Of a stretch of DNA of 64,000 bases, positions 1-10,911 are shown piece after piece. The stretch comes from Hypoxylon rubiginosum. Lineage: Eukaryota > Ascomycota > Sordariomycetes > Xylariales > Hypoxylaceae. The number at the start of each line of letters is the position of its first letter. Within the stretch, counting starts at the first letter, position 1. The stretch is taken from the NCBI GenBank assembly GCA_902806565.1, contig CADCXA010000066.1:868001-932000 (forward strand). The letters run 5' to 3'. Below the pieces are notes generated by a model, which worked only from the letters and a program-made list of their open reading frames with translations, made no database searches and had not been told where the DNA came from. The position numbers and the translations under genes were made by a program.

Positions 1-1
1 C

Positions 2-325
2 CTCCGCGCCATCGTCCTCGCCGCCGCGTCCTCCTACCCGGCCACGGCGTCCGCGCTCACCGCCATCTCCGACACGCCGGTCCCGGACCCGGCGCACACG
101 GCGGGCCTGGCCTCGCTGCTGCCGCGGATGAGGGGCGCCGAGGCGACGCAGCTGGCGCAGGCGGCCGAGATCGCGGAGCTGCGGGCCCGCAGCGAGGCCG
201 TCGTGCGCCGGTGGTACGAGCGCGACGTCATGGGCTACTCGGGCTTCGTGGCGGGCGTGGAGGGCCGGGTGGAGATGGCGGAGAGGACGGTGAGGCAGCT
301 GGAGAAGCTCAGGAGCGAGGTTTGA
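2..325 (+). CDS. C-terminal part of a coiled-coil protein, possibly nuclear distribution protein RO10 (partial)
   Basis: The frame is open from the window edge and ends in TGA at 323-325, so about 107 C-terminal residues are visible and the 5' part lies outside the window. The segment is Ala/Arg/Glu-rich and helical, with an RRWYER motif followed by a short loop and a final helix carrying VEGRVEMAERTVRQLE. This layout (a long helical region, an RWYE-type motif, then a terminal amphipathic helix) resembles the end of fungal RO10, a dynein/dynactin-associated nuclear distribution protein. That match is from memory of the family and is only moderately secure. GC content is very high, as in other coding exons here, and third positions are mostly G/C, which supports real coding. 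Confidence 0.5.
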   Translation, partial: LRAIVLAAASSYPATASALTAISDTPVPDPAHTAGLASLLPRMRGAEATQLAQAAEIAELRARSEAVVRRWYERDVMGYSGFVAGVEGRVEMAERTVRQLEKLRSEV

Positions 326-3300
326 GAGGTGGTGTTTGCTGCGAATTACTTTGATACCCCCTATGGCGATGGCTTGTCGCTGAGTTGCCCTGCGATTCAC
401 GAACAGCATCCTTCGACTATAGTCCAGTCTTGGATGATCATATCCGCTGGCCGAATGGATTGCTACTCAGACTTCCCAGTGAGAGAACCACGAGGGAATT
501 TGGTTCTAATACAGACCTGGATGACTACTACAGTAACGATCTCGATGAGATCTAGGATGAGACGGTCTAGGGCATCTAATCGCCTTCTCGTCGGGTTCTT
601 GTTGACGCATTCAACTCAGATGAGATGAGCACAACCCATGATGGATTGATGGTATGACCTCAATATCTTGAGGTTTTGGTACTGTACTATAACGAAGGTC
701 TAGTGCGAACATGGCATTGGTACCATTTCTACCATTGCCCGAGACTATGACCTGATCTGGACAAGCCGGTGTCATTTTCACTAGGTAGATTAGGTTGACA
801 CTTAGTGTCATGAGCTTACCGCGTTAATACAACGCTTACCGCAGTAGCATTAAATACTTAGGGCTTTAAAACGTGTATTAGGTTCGATTCCTAATAGCGC
901 TATCCAATTGGAGGTTACACGTTTTAGTCCAAATCAAATGTCCTCATTCGTATACCGAGTGGTATATCAGATAGGACTAATGATAGCCAACTCCTTCGTG
1001 AAATATTCCTTCCTAAAGTGTTGAAAGCTGAGCCTCAGCAATTTTAGCAGAATCATGCTGAAGAACTTCTAGTGACAGCTCATTTATTCCATCGAGGCTA
1101 AGCACTTTGAGCTCATTTCACGATCGCAGGTAATTTCAACGCGGCAGCGCGGCACGAACAACTACAGCCACACGTGGCGAGTACAAGGGGAAAAGAGAAA
1201 GCTCGAGCCTAAAGCATCTCTTGGCTCCCTCCGCCTGGCAGCGGGATCAGCGTGTTGATACAGCCGGCCTTGGAACTAATGCAGCCCTTTCGACCGCACC
1301 TTTTTAATTGCTTCTAATATAGTATATAGAAATCTATTTGACTTGAACCATCCAACGTTGTTTATGAATAACCTCAGGAAACTAAACGGTGTACGGGGTT
1401 TCCCGTCTCCGGATTCAGGAAAATGAAATGGTGTGCAGCCAAAAAAAAACTTGCATGTTGCGAATCAATCAATCGAAGCCTCAGGACGGGTCCGGGCAGA
1501 GGTGATGGAGGAGGCCAAAGTGATCTGATTTGCACGTCGACTTATGGCTTGCATAGAATGTAGAAGGTGAAGGTGATAAGGTCGCAGTGAAGATCAAAGT
1601 GTACAGATTCGGAACCAGCCCGGTCGTTCGTTATCCTCTTGTAGAAACCCATCTGAGGCTCGGATGCTACCAAGCATCGCGGCTTGGAAAGGTCTGTGCC
1701 GCTGGCCGCTTGGGACGAAGACCAAAGCGGGAGTTGGGGAAGGCAATGGATGTATCGGGTGCATATACTTGTATTTGCGTTAACTGACTTGAAATGTCTA
1801 ATCTAAGTCAGTAACGAGAGTTGAATTCGACTATATGTATGCTCTTAGGTACTTGAGTAGGAGTTTTAAGAAGATCTTATGTTGAGTCAGGGCTGATAAT
1901 ATCATCATTTGCCCTCAATCGCAATATAAGTCAGCGGGTGACGGCGTGACGGCTCCTAGTTAATATTTTAGTCCGTCCTGTTGGCATTTGTCTAAAATAG
2001 CGTCCTTTTTACAACAGACGCATCAGATGTTTGATCGATGACGATCCTTGGCTGACATACCGACTTTGAAACGCGCCGCAGAGAGAGGAGATGGCTAAAG
2101 CATAGCGCCAAATGGTCCGTATGGTTCAGACGGACGGTCTGAGTAATCGAGCCTCAGCGACTTGACTACCAAGTTGATCAGACTTGATGAGACAGGCCAA
2201 CCGAGTGGCCATATCTTACATCATTACAGCCCTCTATTGCTTTAAGGCCTGCAACAGCAAGAGTCTGACGAGCGTTATGAAACCGCAATCGATCTTGCCC
2301 CTAGATAGCATCATGATATGTCGACCAACCGGTTATCGGAAGCCGTCATACCTTGGATATTTTCTTGAGGTATTCAAAAATTGGTGGGTTAGAAGATGAA
2401 GTACAACATGTCATCAAGGTATCTATCCTACTACTCTATTACTGTATCTAATGTTATGTGGGACAACTCATTGTTAATTCGGGATCGGCAGCGTTTCTTT
2501 GTAAGAGTTGTAGCCTTATCAAGAGAGCCTGTGAGCCTGCGATCCCGAGCGACGAGAACATCAAATCGAGAAATCAAGAGGCAATAATAAGTTGCAAGAG
2601 ACCTTTTGTTGGTCACGCCAACTAAGGTACTCGTTCTGTAAGACTTTAGGCTGTCCCCGAGACCTTACATCCGCTTCTTCCTTGGCAGAGCCCTTGGATC
2701 CCAGGCGAATCTCAAACACTTTCGTAGCCTGCATGCGACTCCGTTCTCCCCCATATCACAGATCACCCAACCATCTTCGATTCAGCCACCGCATTCCACG
2801 CTCGTTGCCGCCACCTTGTGGGCTCGGACCACCAATTCGTTGTGTTCCTGCTTTAGCGCCTGGGTTGCGAAAAACAAGCGGGCCAGCTCGTTTGTGCCCT
2901 GGATTATCCATCACCAGTGACTATCTGAGATTCTCGCGATATTGTGACTCGCAGGGCAAACCTCCAGCGTTCCGATGGCCCAACAAAGGGAGAGAGCATA
3001 GTAAATCGCTAATAAGAGACGAACGAACAGGGTCCAATGGAAGACGTGTTTGTCTGCCTGCCTGCCCGAAAAGTTCGATGGCAGGTTGTTGAAAGCCAAT
3101 GATGGTGCGTTGAAAAGTCTCCAGCTCATTGAACTCACCCCCGGTCAAATCAATTCGGAGAGCAAGGGTGAAAAGAGAAAGACGACCAGGCTCCCCAGGC
3201 ACCTCGCTAACTTTAATAGGCATGGGTTCAGGTACTTTGCAAGGGGGGTTTTCGTAAGCCCCTGGCGCGTTATTACATTACACGCATATACCTTACACAT

Positions 3301-4853
3301 ATGTACATATGTATGTACATATCGTAGCTGATGTTAATAGTAGTACAAGCCTTAAATTTCCCAATGTACGTGAGAATGCTGTGAGAATGCAGCTGGAAAT
3401 GGATGCTGGACCATGTACTTGTTGCTCGGGTATAACGGGTGTCATTTCGTACCCCTCGGCTTTTCATTTAATATCAATTACAGAGGGTTTGTTCAGGTAC
3501 CCAGGGCCCTAGAGACCCTCAGGACCTTTACAACCTGCCCAGCGCCCAATTGCTCCAGTCAGCTTCGATTTCTTCTCTGGTACTCCCCCGGGACGCACGC
3601 TCCACTCATCCATCTTCTTCCCCCCTGGCCCTACCCCTTGCCCATTGAATTTTGATTGATGGATTCCTTTAACCATTTCCACTTACACTTGCACTTGCAC
3701 CCATCCCTTTCCTATTCCAATTCCTGCGCCTTTGCCTGTCCCTTCTTTTCTTTCCATTCCCTCCATCCCCGTCCCCGTCATCGCGAAGACGAGCCTATTC
3801 TGTCAATCATTTACTTCGATTCTCAGCCAGGCTTTGCAACCGTGGAACGATCCAACTTCGCTTCTCACGACGTACATATTCGCCGGTGTTATTTTTGCAG
3901 CTAAGGGTATTGCGCCGTCAGGAACTGCGAGGAAGAAAGGAACCGTGTTGTTGCAGTGGGTTCGGTCACTGCACATAGGAGAAAGAGAAGTTAGTTAAGT
4001 CTAAGAGAACAGGAGAAAGAGAAGAAGAAGAAGAAGAAGAAGAAGGAAACGTAGGAAAAAACCAACAGGCCGAACATCTAAACTTCCCTCCGATCTCGTC
4101 CGCACTCTCGATTCGGGACCGTAGTCGATTTTAATTCTCACCTCTTTTCGTCGTCTTATCAACCGAAGGGTCTTTCAGCTGGGACAACCGACAATAGACT
4201 CTCTCCGCGCTTGTTGCATAGGCTTTCTCCACCCCTATTCCGATATTCTATTACTTGCCGACTGGATTCTGGATTGCATATTACAACAATTGACTATTGA
4301 CTTCGATTCTCGTTATTGTCTTTGGAAAAGACTTGGGACCCGTCCAAGTCATTCGTCCAATCGTAAGGGTACGCGGTCGCATAACTTGCCTACACTCCAC
4401 TTACAGAACGGCGCGGCGACATTTACTTGGGCCGTGACTCTTCGTCCGCGACCTACCAAAACCGACGATAACGGCAACTTTCCAATTGTCCGCTTCTCGA
4501 AAGGAGACGTTCCCAACGTCTAAACGCTCCCACTCCAGTCACTCCTTTAGAGAATCAAATTCGATCATCCCCTGCCGCGCGTAGCCACAACGTTGCTACC
4601 GCCCTTCCACCAATTAATCCATCCGTCCATTAGGCCTCCGTCTGCAATCTTCTCGGCACAGCCCCAATTCCCGAACGGGAGATCAACAAAGCGCACGACT
4701 TGCTTAAACCCGCATTTCTCATCACGTCGCATGTGCAAGTGGCCAATCGCCGCTCAACAGGGTTTGGATTATTGATTGCACCGTCTAAGCGTAACGACTT
4801 CTTCCTTCCTTATGCCCTCTTACGGCTCTCTTCACTCCCCGTCGCTGCGCAAA
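326..4853. other. Long intergenic region and probable SHO1 promoter/leader
   Basis: About 4.5 kb without a convincing gene. Short open frames between 2592 and 3998 have no recognisable domain. From about 3520 to 3780 the plus strand is strongly pyrimidine-rich, and a (GAA)n microsatellite lies at about 4018-4046. The stretch 4060-4850 stays rich in C and T and probably holds the SHO1 promoter and a long 5' leader. A tRNA-like remnant near 826-903 is listed separately. Confidence 0.5.
826..903 (+). pseudogene. Degenerate tRNA-like sequence
   Basis: Positions 878-894 form a perfect T-arm: a 5-bp stem TTAGG/CCTAA around the loop TTCGATT. They contain a canonical internal B box, GGTTCGATTCC (881-891). 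An acceptor-like 3' strand TAGCGCT follows. Upstream, a matching 5' acceptor and a clear D-arm/A box cannot be built, so this looks like a decayed tRNA gene or tRNA-derived SINE fragment and not a working tRNA. Confidence 0.3.
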
Positions 4854-5929
4854 ATGGAACATTCCAGGGCAAGTTACGGCCGTAGAGGCATGTCTATGTC
4901 CAATATCATTGGCGATCCGTTCGCCCTAGCCACGGTCTCAATCGCAGCGGTATGTTGAACAGATACGTGTTGCTTTCAGCATCATATTATCCTACTCTCG
5001 CAGCGGACACTGATACTAACTATTCGCTTTCAGCTGGCGTGGGTTATCTCGTTCATCAGCTCTATCATTTCCCAGGTACAAGCGACAGCCAAGAATCCCT
5101 TCCCGCCCTACTCGTGGTTCGCCGTCGTCTTCATGCTCCCTCTCATAATCGGCATCTTCTTTGTGGTTGCATCCGACTGCATTCAAACGTATCACATCGC
5201 CCTTGTTGGCTACCTAGCCTGTGGTCTTGTTGCCACTACATCGTCTGTGAACGCTCTAGTATATGCTCCGGAAGGGGCTAGGGAAGCTGCTGCGGCCGGC
5301 TTTATTCTGCTGTCTATGGTCAATGTAAGTGCAGTGGAATTTGCTCCGAATTCATATGGTCAACGGGCATTTCAGTCGCGAATTTGTAGTAGAGCAATTT
5401 CTAATCAGTTGTGTTCTAGATTGTATGGATATTCTACTTCGGATCTGCGCCTTCGGCCATGCCTCGAGCATACCTGGATTCGTTTGCTCTCGCTAAAGAA
5501 TCGACGGCAAACCGACAGACTATGAATGGAGGATATGGCGGACGCCCTGAGACGTCCACATCTGTCCAACCACCACAGATGTACACCTCGGCTCAACTCA
5601 ATGGCTTCGAGAACCCCTCCCCTGTAGGAGGATTCAATGGCAACATGGCACGAAACTCAGGTGCAGGTGCTCCTCCCGCCTTCCCTGCCACGGTCAGCAA
5701 AACGCCGTCACCGGCGCAAAACGAGCCCGAAATTGCTGCCCCGACCGAATACCCGTATCGTGCGAAGGCGATCTACAGCTACGAAGCCAACCCCGATGAC
5801 GCGAACGAGATATCATTCTCGAAGCACGAGATTCTCGAAGTCAGCGACGTGAGCGGCCGATGGTGGCAAGCACGAAAAGAAAGCGGCGAGACAGGTATAG
5901 CACCCAGCAACTACCTCATATTATTATGA
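4854..5929 (+). CDS. SHO1: High osmolarity signalling membrane protein SHO1
   Basis: Plasma-membrane adaptor of the HOG MAP-kinase pathway; in this family the C-terminal SH3 domain recruits Pbs2. Three exons fit in phase: 4854-4949, 5034-5324 and 5420-5929, giving 298 residues, the usual family length. The N-terminus carries the conserved [12 protein letters not shown] block, followed by four hydrophobic segments (about residues 20-125) with the fungal Sho1 motif [13 protein letters not shown] in the loop between TM1 and TM2. A low-complexity Pro/Asn linker leads to an SH3 domain at about residues 240-298, with the ALYDY-equivalent AIYSYEA, the WW pair and the final PSNYL. The start at 4854 ([15 protein letters not shown]) is preferred because Sho1 homologues begin close to it; an in-frame ATG at 4812 would add 14 residues. 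A long pyrimidine-rich leader precedes it. Confidence 0.95.
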
Positions 5930-7220
5930 GATGACTAGTATGCTGAGAAGCTTTCTCACCACTCTTACACCTAATCGATCCGGGACGAACCCGTCCGAAT
6001 AGGATGGGACGCCTAGGTCATAGCCGATAACGTCGGCAGAGTGGTTGTATTCGAATGGGGTTGTAGAAGTTGCGTCAAAAACACAAGGGCCATGGTTACG
6101 CTTTGGAGTAAATCGGGGGTTACCTACTACTGTCACCGGATGTAGTCTTTTTTTTTTTTTTCCACTTCTATAAGGCTTTTGTTTTCTAGTATTATTCCAC
6201 GATGGCCGGCTTATTGTTTATTGTTTTCTTCCCTTCCGACCCTTTTCTCTCGCACCACAACCCCCCCTTGGTTGCGACACACGGACAAACCCCTTTCACT
6301 GCCCTGCACCACAACTTGCGGTACTTCCCGCTTGTTCTCTCGCCCGCTCTTTCGAAGAACCTAGGTATACATATAGCTGAACTGGCGGTTAGGGCAAAGT
6401 AGGATGGAGCCTTTTGAAACGAACGGGATTTACGAACGTCACGCCACCATTGGTTCACGGATTCCAGGAGATAGTTGAAGCTCTGGTATCATTCAATGAA
6501 AAGACCATTAAAAAGTAATACGTGCTGCCAACTTGATTTGTGGTGTGTTTTTTATATCTACGATGCATGTTTTAAATAACGCCGGGTCATAGACAACACG
6601 AAGTCTCAGAATAACGAACCAGCAACCGGTTTTGCCTCGAAGCTCTAACGGGGAGCAAGTAGCATTATAAATTTAGTCAAAGCCTATCAAAAGACTCGAC
6701 CAAGACCCCGAGGTATGAGTCGGTACAAAGAATGTAACCTTATCCCAAATTCCGCATAAGCTCACCCGTGAGCCAGCCTATTGACATAGCTCGACAATCC
6801 ATTGGCTTGAGTTTCCAGGTCGAAATCTAAAAGGAACCCCTCACATCTAGGAATATCGTACAGCCAACCACCTTCGCCCGATAGCTCAATGCCATCTTTT
6901 GCCATCAACCTCCCCGAGCTCGCGAACAGCAGTGACGTGATGGCTAGATAGTCCAGGCCAAAGCATCAGCTTTTCCATAAATGGAGCGGGATATAGAGGC
7001 TACCATCGTAGGAAGGGGCATATCATCCAGTACTGTTTTCATCAATGCCCCCCCTTGACATGAACGGACGACCTCTTCCCCGGTGGGGAACTTTTCGTTT
7101 CCAGGTCGAATCGAAGCTCGCCTTCGTCCGATTTAGATCGGGGTCGCATCTCTCTCTTTCTCCCGTAGACGTAGACATATCTTTGTTCTGTATCGCATAT
7201 AGGTTACCCGCCGGCGCCTT
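5930..7220. other. Intergenic, SHO1/SPC19 convergent 3' flanks
   Basis: No coding frame with recognisable content. A T-homopolymer of about 14 nt lies at about 6148-6161 after the SHO1 stop. The open frames at 6179-6458 have no domain signature and are probably chance or SHO1 3' untranslated sequence. Confidence 0.4.
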
Positions 7221-7927
7221 TCATCTCACGCCGCCCCCCGTCGTCGTCGTCGTCGTGGCGTCCAGCCGCTTCTTCAGCTCGCGCTCCTTCTGCAGGACCT
7301 CGAGCTCGAGCCTCTCGACGCCGTACCGCAGCGCCTCCCTGCGCTGGCGCGTCGCGCGCGCCCGGAGCCGCGCCTCGCCCGCCAGCGGGTTCGCTTTTCC
7401 TCCTCCTCCTCCTCCGCCGCCGTCGCCTAAGCGCTGTTTCGCTGTTTTGCTCTTAGGAGGGGAGGTGGTGGTGGAAGCGGTGGTGTCGTGCAGCCGTCCC
7501 TGCTGCAGCTCGGACCGCGCCTTCAGGGCGTCGACGCGCCGCTCGGCGCGCGCGGCGTGGGCGTCGGCGCGGCCGAGCAGCGTCGCGATGGCGGGGGCGA
7601 TCTCGTCGCGGAGCGAGGCCTCGGCTAGTGCGAGGGTCGGCTGGGGGATCAGCTCGTAGTGCTGTATGTTTTTTTTTTCTGCAGTTAGCTGACAGCACGG
7701 CGCCAATACAAAGGGGGATGGAGGGAGGACTGGGTGGAAAAGGGAAGAGGAAAGATAGAGGAAATACGTACGCGGACGCTCTTGAGCACGCTCACGAGGC
7801 GCGGGAAGTCGGCGACGCCGCTGCCGAGCGTGGATACGGAGGACTCGAGGAAGGACAGCGAGGTCCGCAGCGCGGCTACGCAGTCGCCGTACGAGGCGCT
7901 GCTCGATGTTGTTACGGTGGTCGACAT
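7221..7927 (-). CDS. SPC19: DASH complex subunit Spc19
   Basis: Kinetochore protein of the DASH/Dam1 ring that couples chromosomes to microtubules. Two exons on the minus strand: 7927-7772 and 7661-7221, with a 110-nt intron (donor GTACGT, acceptor ACAG), giving 198 residues. Spc19 hallmarks are the N-terminal SLxFLxSSVxxLxxGVxDFPRL block (about residues 24-44) and, directly after the splice junction, HYELIPQPTL followed by an acidic/Ala helix (AEASLRDEI). The second half is a long basic coiled coil interrupted by an eight-glycine run encoded by a GC-rich microsatellite, and it ends in a Thr/Gly tail. It is slightly longer than the family norm because of these low-complexity insertions. The intron sits between two strongly conserved blocks, which supports the splice model. 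Confidence 0.9.
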
Positions 7928-8605
7928 TAAGGATTGTTTTCGGTGTGGTTTGGTAAGAGACAAACAAGAGTCCCGGTAGGAAAGTACTTTCCAAATATTT
8001 ACATTGTCAAGGTGGTGTTGGCTGGGTTCTAGCATAATTGATGTGGGGTTCAACGAGTTATCGAGTATTATGCAATAAACGTATATCATCATATGTATAG
8101 CGTCATGTTGGCTTACACTCTTCAGAGTTCTTCACTCTATCTAGTTCCTCACTCCTAAATTGCCCTTAAATACCTAGGTAGCTTCCGTCGTCGCCATGGA
8201 CTAGTTATATTTAATTGTGCTATATCCTTTAGTTACTAACGCCCATCGTCGTATAAGCACGAGTTCATGTAAGCCCCCGTATTACCTGAGACTTAAACTC
8301 CCGATTGCTAACCGACCCGACTCTTAACTCTCCGCACTCTACTCAACTCAGACTTGAAAGACTTTCCCAAACTTCAGAATAATTCCTATGTTCTTTCACT
8401 GATGCCTTTCAATATTCAGACTTCGTACATGGAGAAGATCTGTGGCATCAACGAGGTGAAAAAGATTCGATCTGCAACAGATTGAATGCCACTATCTACA
8501 AAGATCCATATATACGGAAATAGGGATCGTTGTTAGGGAAGATAAACATAGACCAAGTATTCGAATCGCCGAATTTAGTCTTCCTTACAGCTGTTACTCT
8601 TGAAT
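7928..8605. other. Intergenic between SPC19 promoter and next gene's 3' end
   Basis: AT-richer spacer of about 680 bp. A TACCTAGGTA palindrome occurs near 8170. No gene is seen. Confidence 0.4.
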
Positions 8606-10556
8606 CTAGGAACTAAGCGATGAGTGGACGATGCTCCCACAGAATATCATGAATGCCAAGAGAAAGCCCCCCATTCCAAAGCCACCCTGAACGTCCTGCT
8701 TGGAAACCGACCAAACCACAGCAACTAGCAAGCAAACGACGAAGCAGGCATAGCCGCATAGGAAAAACATAAATGTGTCTACCCCTTCAACAATTTGAAT
8801 TCCCCATCCTACAGACATCCCCGTAACTTGGCATGGTGTCAACTTGGTTGCTATTTTCTTCGGTATTCTCCTGTATAAATCTGGGAGAACGCTGGCGTGC
8901 GTTGGGTTCTCAAAGAAGTGGACGAGCATGTTCGACCCAACCGGGGGAACCAGCTGCGCGGGCATCGGGTCGTATTGGTATTGACCTGTTAAGTCTTCGG
9001 GTGGCAGCGCAGGGTTAGACCGTATCGAGGCGACCTCCGTACGGTGAATATCGAACTGTAACATACCGAACGTCAGTGTGTAGAATTGTCGGAAAGATTC
9101 GCAGAGAACGCACCTGTACAAAGTGGATGCCTTTCACTCTGCGCATCCAGGACAACGAGAGTATGCGACGATTGCCGCAGTACAACATCCGCAGCAGAGA
9201 GAAAAAGTCTTGATCCGAAGTTATCGTACAGATTTCGGGTTGATACAGCTTTGAAACCCAACGTCCAAACGGAAGACACGTAAGAAGGTAATTATGTTTC
9301 TCCTCAGGGCTTGCCTGAGACGTCCGGGAACATTTGCCAGGCTCTATGTCGTCCTTCCTTCGCCAGTAGCTTGGCAGTCGAAAATCGAAAGCCTTTGAGC
9401 GTGGATAGCTCGATAAGAACCAATTTGTACTTGACTTGTTAGAAGCCGGTTTTGAAGTGTTGGACTCCAGGTCACCAGGGCCCCTGCTTTGGACTTTGTA
9501 GTTGGTGAGAAATTTTTCAAGCCTGTCGAGAGCACCGGCTCGAAGCTCTGTGTAATCATCATGAATTTGCAGGCCACAGCTCTGTATATGTTAATGCCTG
9601 TCTAGCGTGGCAGTAGGACGTTGGCTTACACAGGTCCAGTGAAGCCTTTTCGCCGTTCCGTGCGTCCTTTTGGAATGTGCCGAGGTTATATAGTTATCGA
9701 AAGATATTCTCAAAGAGTCGAGCCAGGTAATGTGCAAGGAATCCGATGAAGTTTCCTGAACGAAGAACCGTACGTTTTTTCTAAAATAACGGAACGGTTC
9801 TGAGTCAAAGAGAAAGGCATGCAATCTGAAGAATCGGCCAGCATCGGGCTGTTGGTAGTCGTCAGGATCCGATTCATCATCTACCGCTTTCTTAAATGCA
9901 CCCCCTCCGGCTGCTGTCTGGGATATGCGGCCCCACGGCAGCAAGTATTCCTTGTATATCTCGTGTGCGATATATCGTCGTTCCCGCTTGACGACCTGGC
10001 TAGCTCGGATTCCCGGATTGATGGGATCTTCAGAGACGCCCTGCCTACGAGCCAAGCTCTGCAGATCTAAACTATATCGTAGGATAAAGAGCTCAATGCG
10101 TTCTTCAACTTCCAACACCATCAATGTTTTTAGGAACATCTGCGGCCAAAGATCGCGAAGGTATTTGTCGTACAGAAAACCATACCTGAGACGCTCGAGT
10201 GCTGTTATTGATTCAGCTGAACTCGCTGAAGTTAGACCGGACTCGTCGCCATCATCATCAAATAAAAAGGCCTTGACCGAAGAAAGATCATCGTCAGAAT
10301 CCCCGTCAGAATCCCCGTCAGCTACAGAGCTGCTGTTAGGCCCATCATCAGGACTAGTGTCTCTCTTGGGGTTGGGGAAGCCAAAATCGCTTTGTGCCTG
10401 TTCGCATTGTGCGTGCTTCTGGCAGGTATAGCCCACTAGAATTGTTCGTGTTTTTATATCGTGGCATGACAGACCATAGGCTAGACACCTATCTACGGCG
10501 TGTTGGTAATATAGGCAGTGACAAGCAGAATATCGTTCAACAAGCTGATAGCACAT
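8606..10556 (-). CDS. Conserved fungal hypothetical protein with Cys/His N-terminus and C-terminal transmembrane segments
   Basis: Function not known. Three in-phase exons on the minus strand: 10556-9630, 9581-9114 and 9055-8606, separated by introns of 48 and 58 nt; 614 residues. The N-terminus (MCYQLVERYSACHCLYYQH) has a C-x-H-C pattern with further Cys/His in the first 60 residues, a probable zinc-binding head seen in many Sordariomycete proteins of this type. Next come an acidic Ser/Asp stretch and a charged helical region. A CGxxxxDDYxEL block opens exon 2. Exon 3 has a conserved PPVGSNMLVHFFENP segment and the GWGIQIVEG motif, followed by two hydrophobic helices (about residues 540-565 and 580-605). 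It could be a membrane-anchored regulator, but no catalytic motif is visible. It lies tail-to-head with the damaged Zn2Cys6 gene upstream. Confidence 0.75.
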
Positions 10557-10911
10557 AGCCTAGGGATGTAAAGAGGTAAATGGAGCTTTAACCTCTCATG
10601 TTAAAAAGGTTGATATTGAGTACTAAGAGGCAGGTACTAAAATAATGAGGGGGTGGCGGGGATGAATAAATGAAGATCTTGTGAGACTGCGATGATTGGG
10701 CTATGTTAGGCATTAGGCATTATACCTCACAGCCACCCTTCTAATCTAATAAATGAGACGATCAACGAAAGGCAGATACGAGCGCGGATGCACTCACGAG
10801 TACGGTTTTGCAGGGAGGCTGTGCGATAATACTCAAATGCGGCATCATTTAAGCTCATGTTGTTTAGGTACCACTGTAAATTGTGTTTAACCTGAGATAC
10901 ATAGACTATGA

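Noticed and set aside
2592..3998. Several plus-strand frames up to 166 codons upstream of SHO1
   Set aside because: Pyrimidine-rich leader/promoter; no domain, codon bias or splice pattern supporting a gene.
7045..7659. Plus-strand 204-codon open frame
   Set aside because: Antisense shadow of the GC-rich SPC19 second exon; Ser/Arg/Pro composition without a domain.
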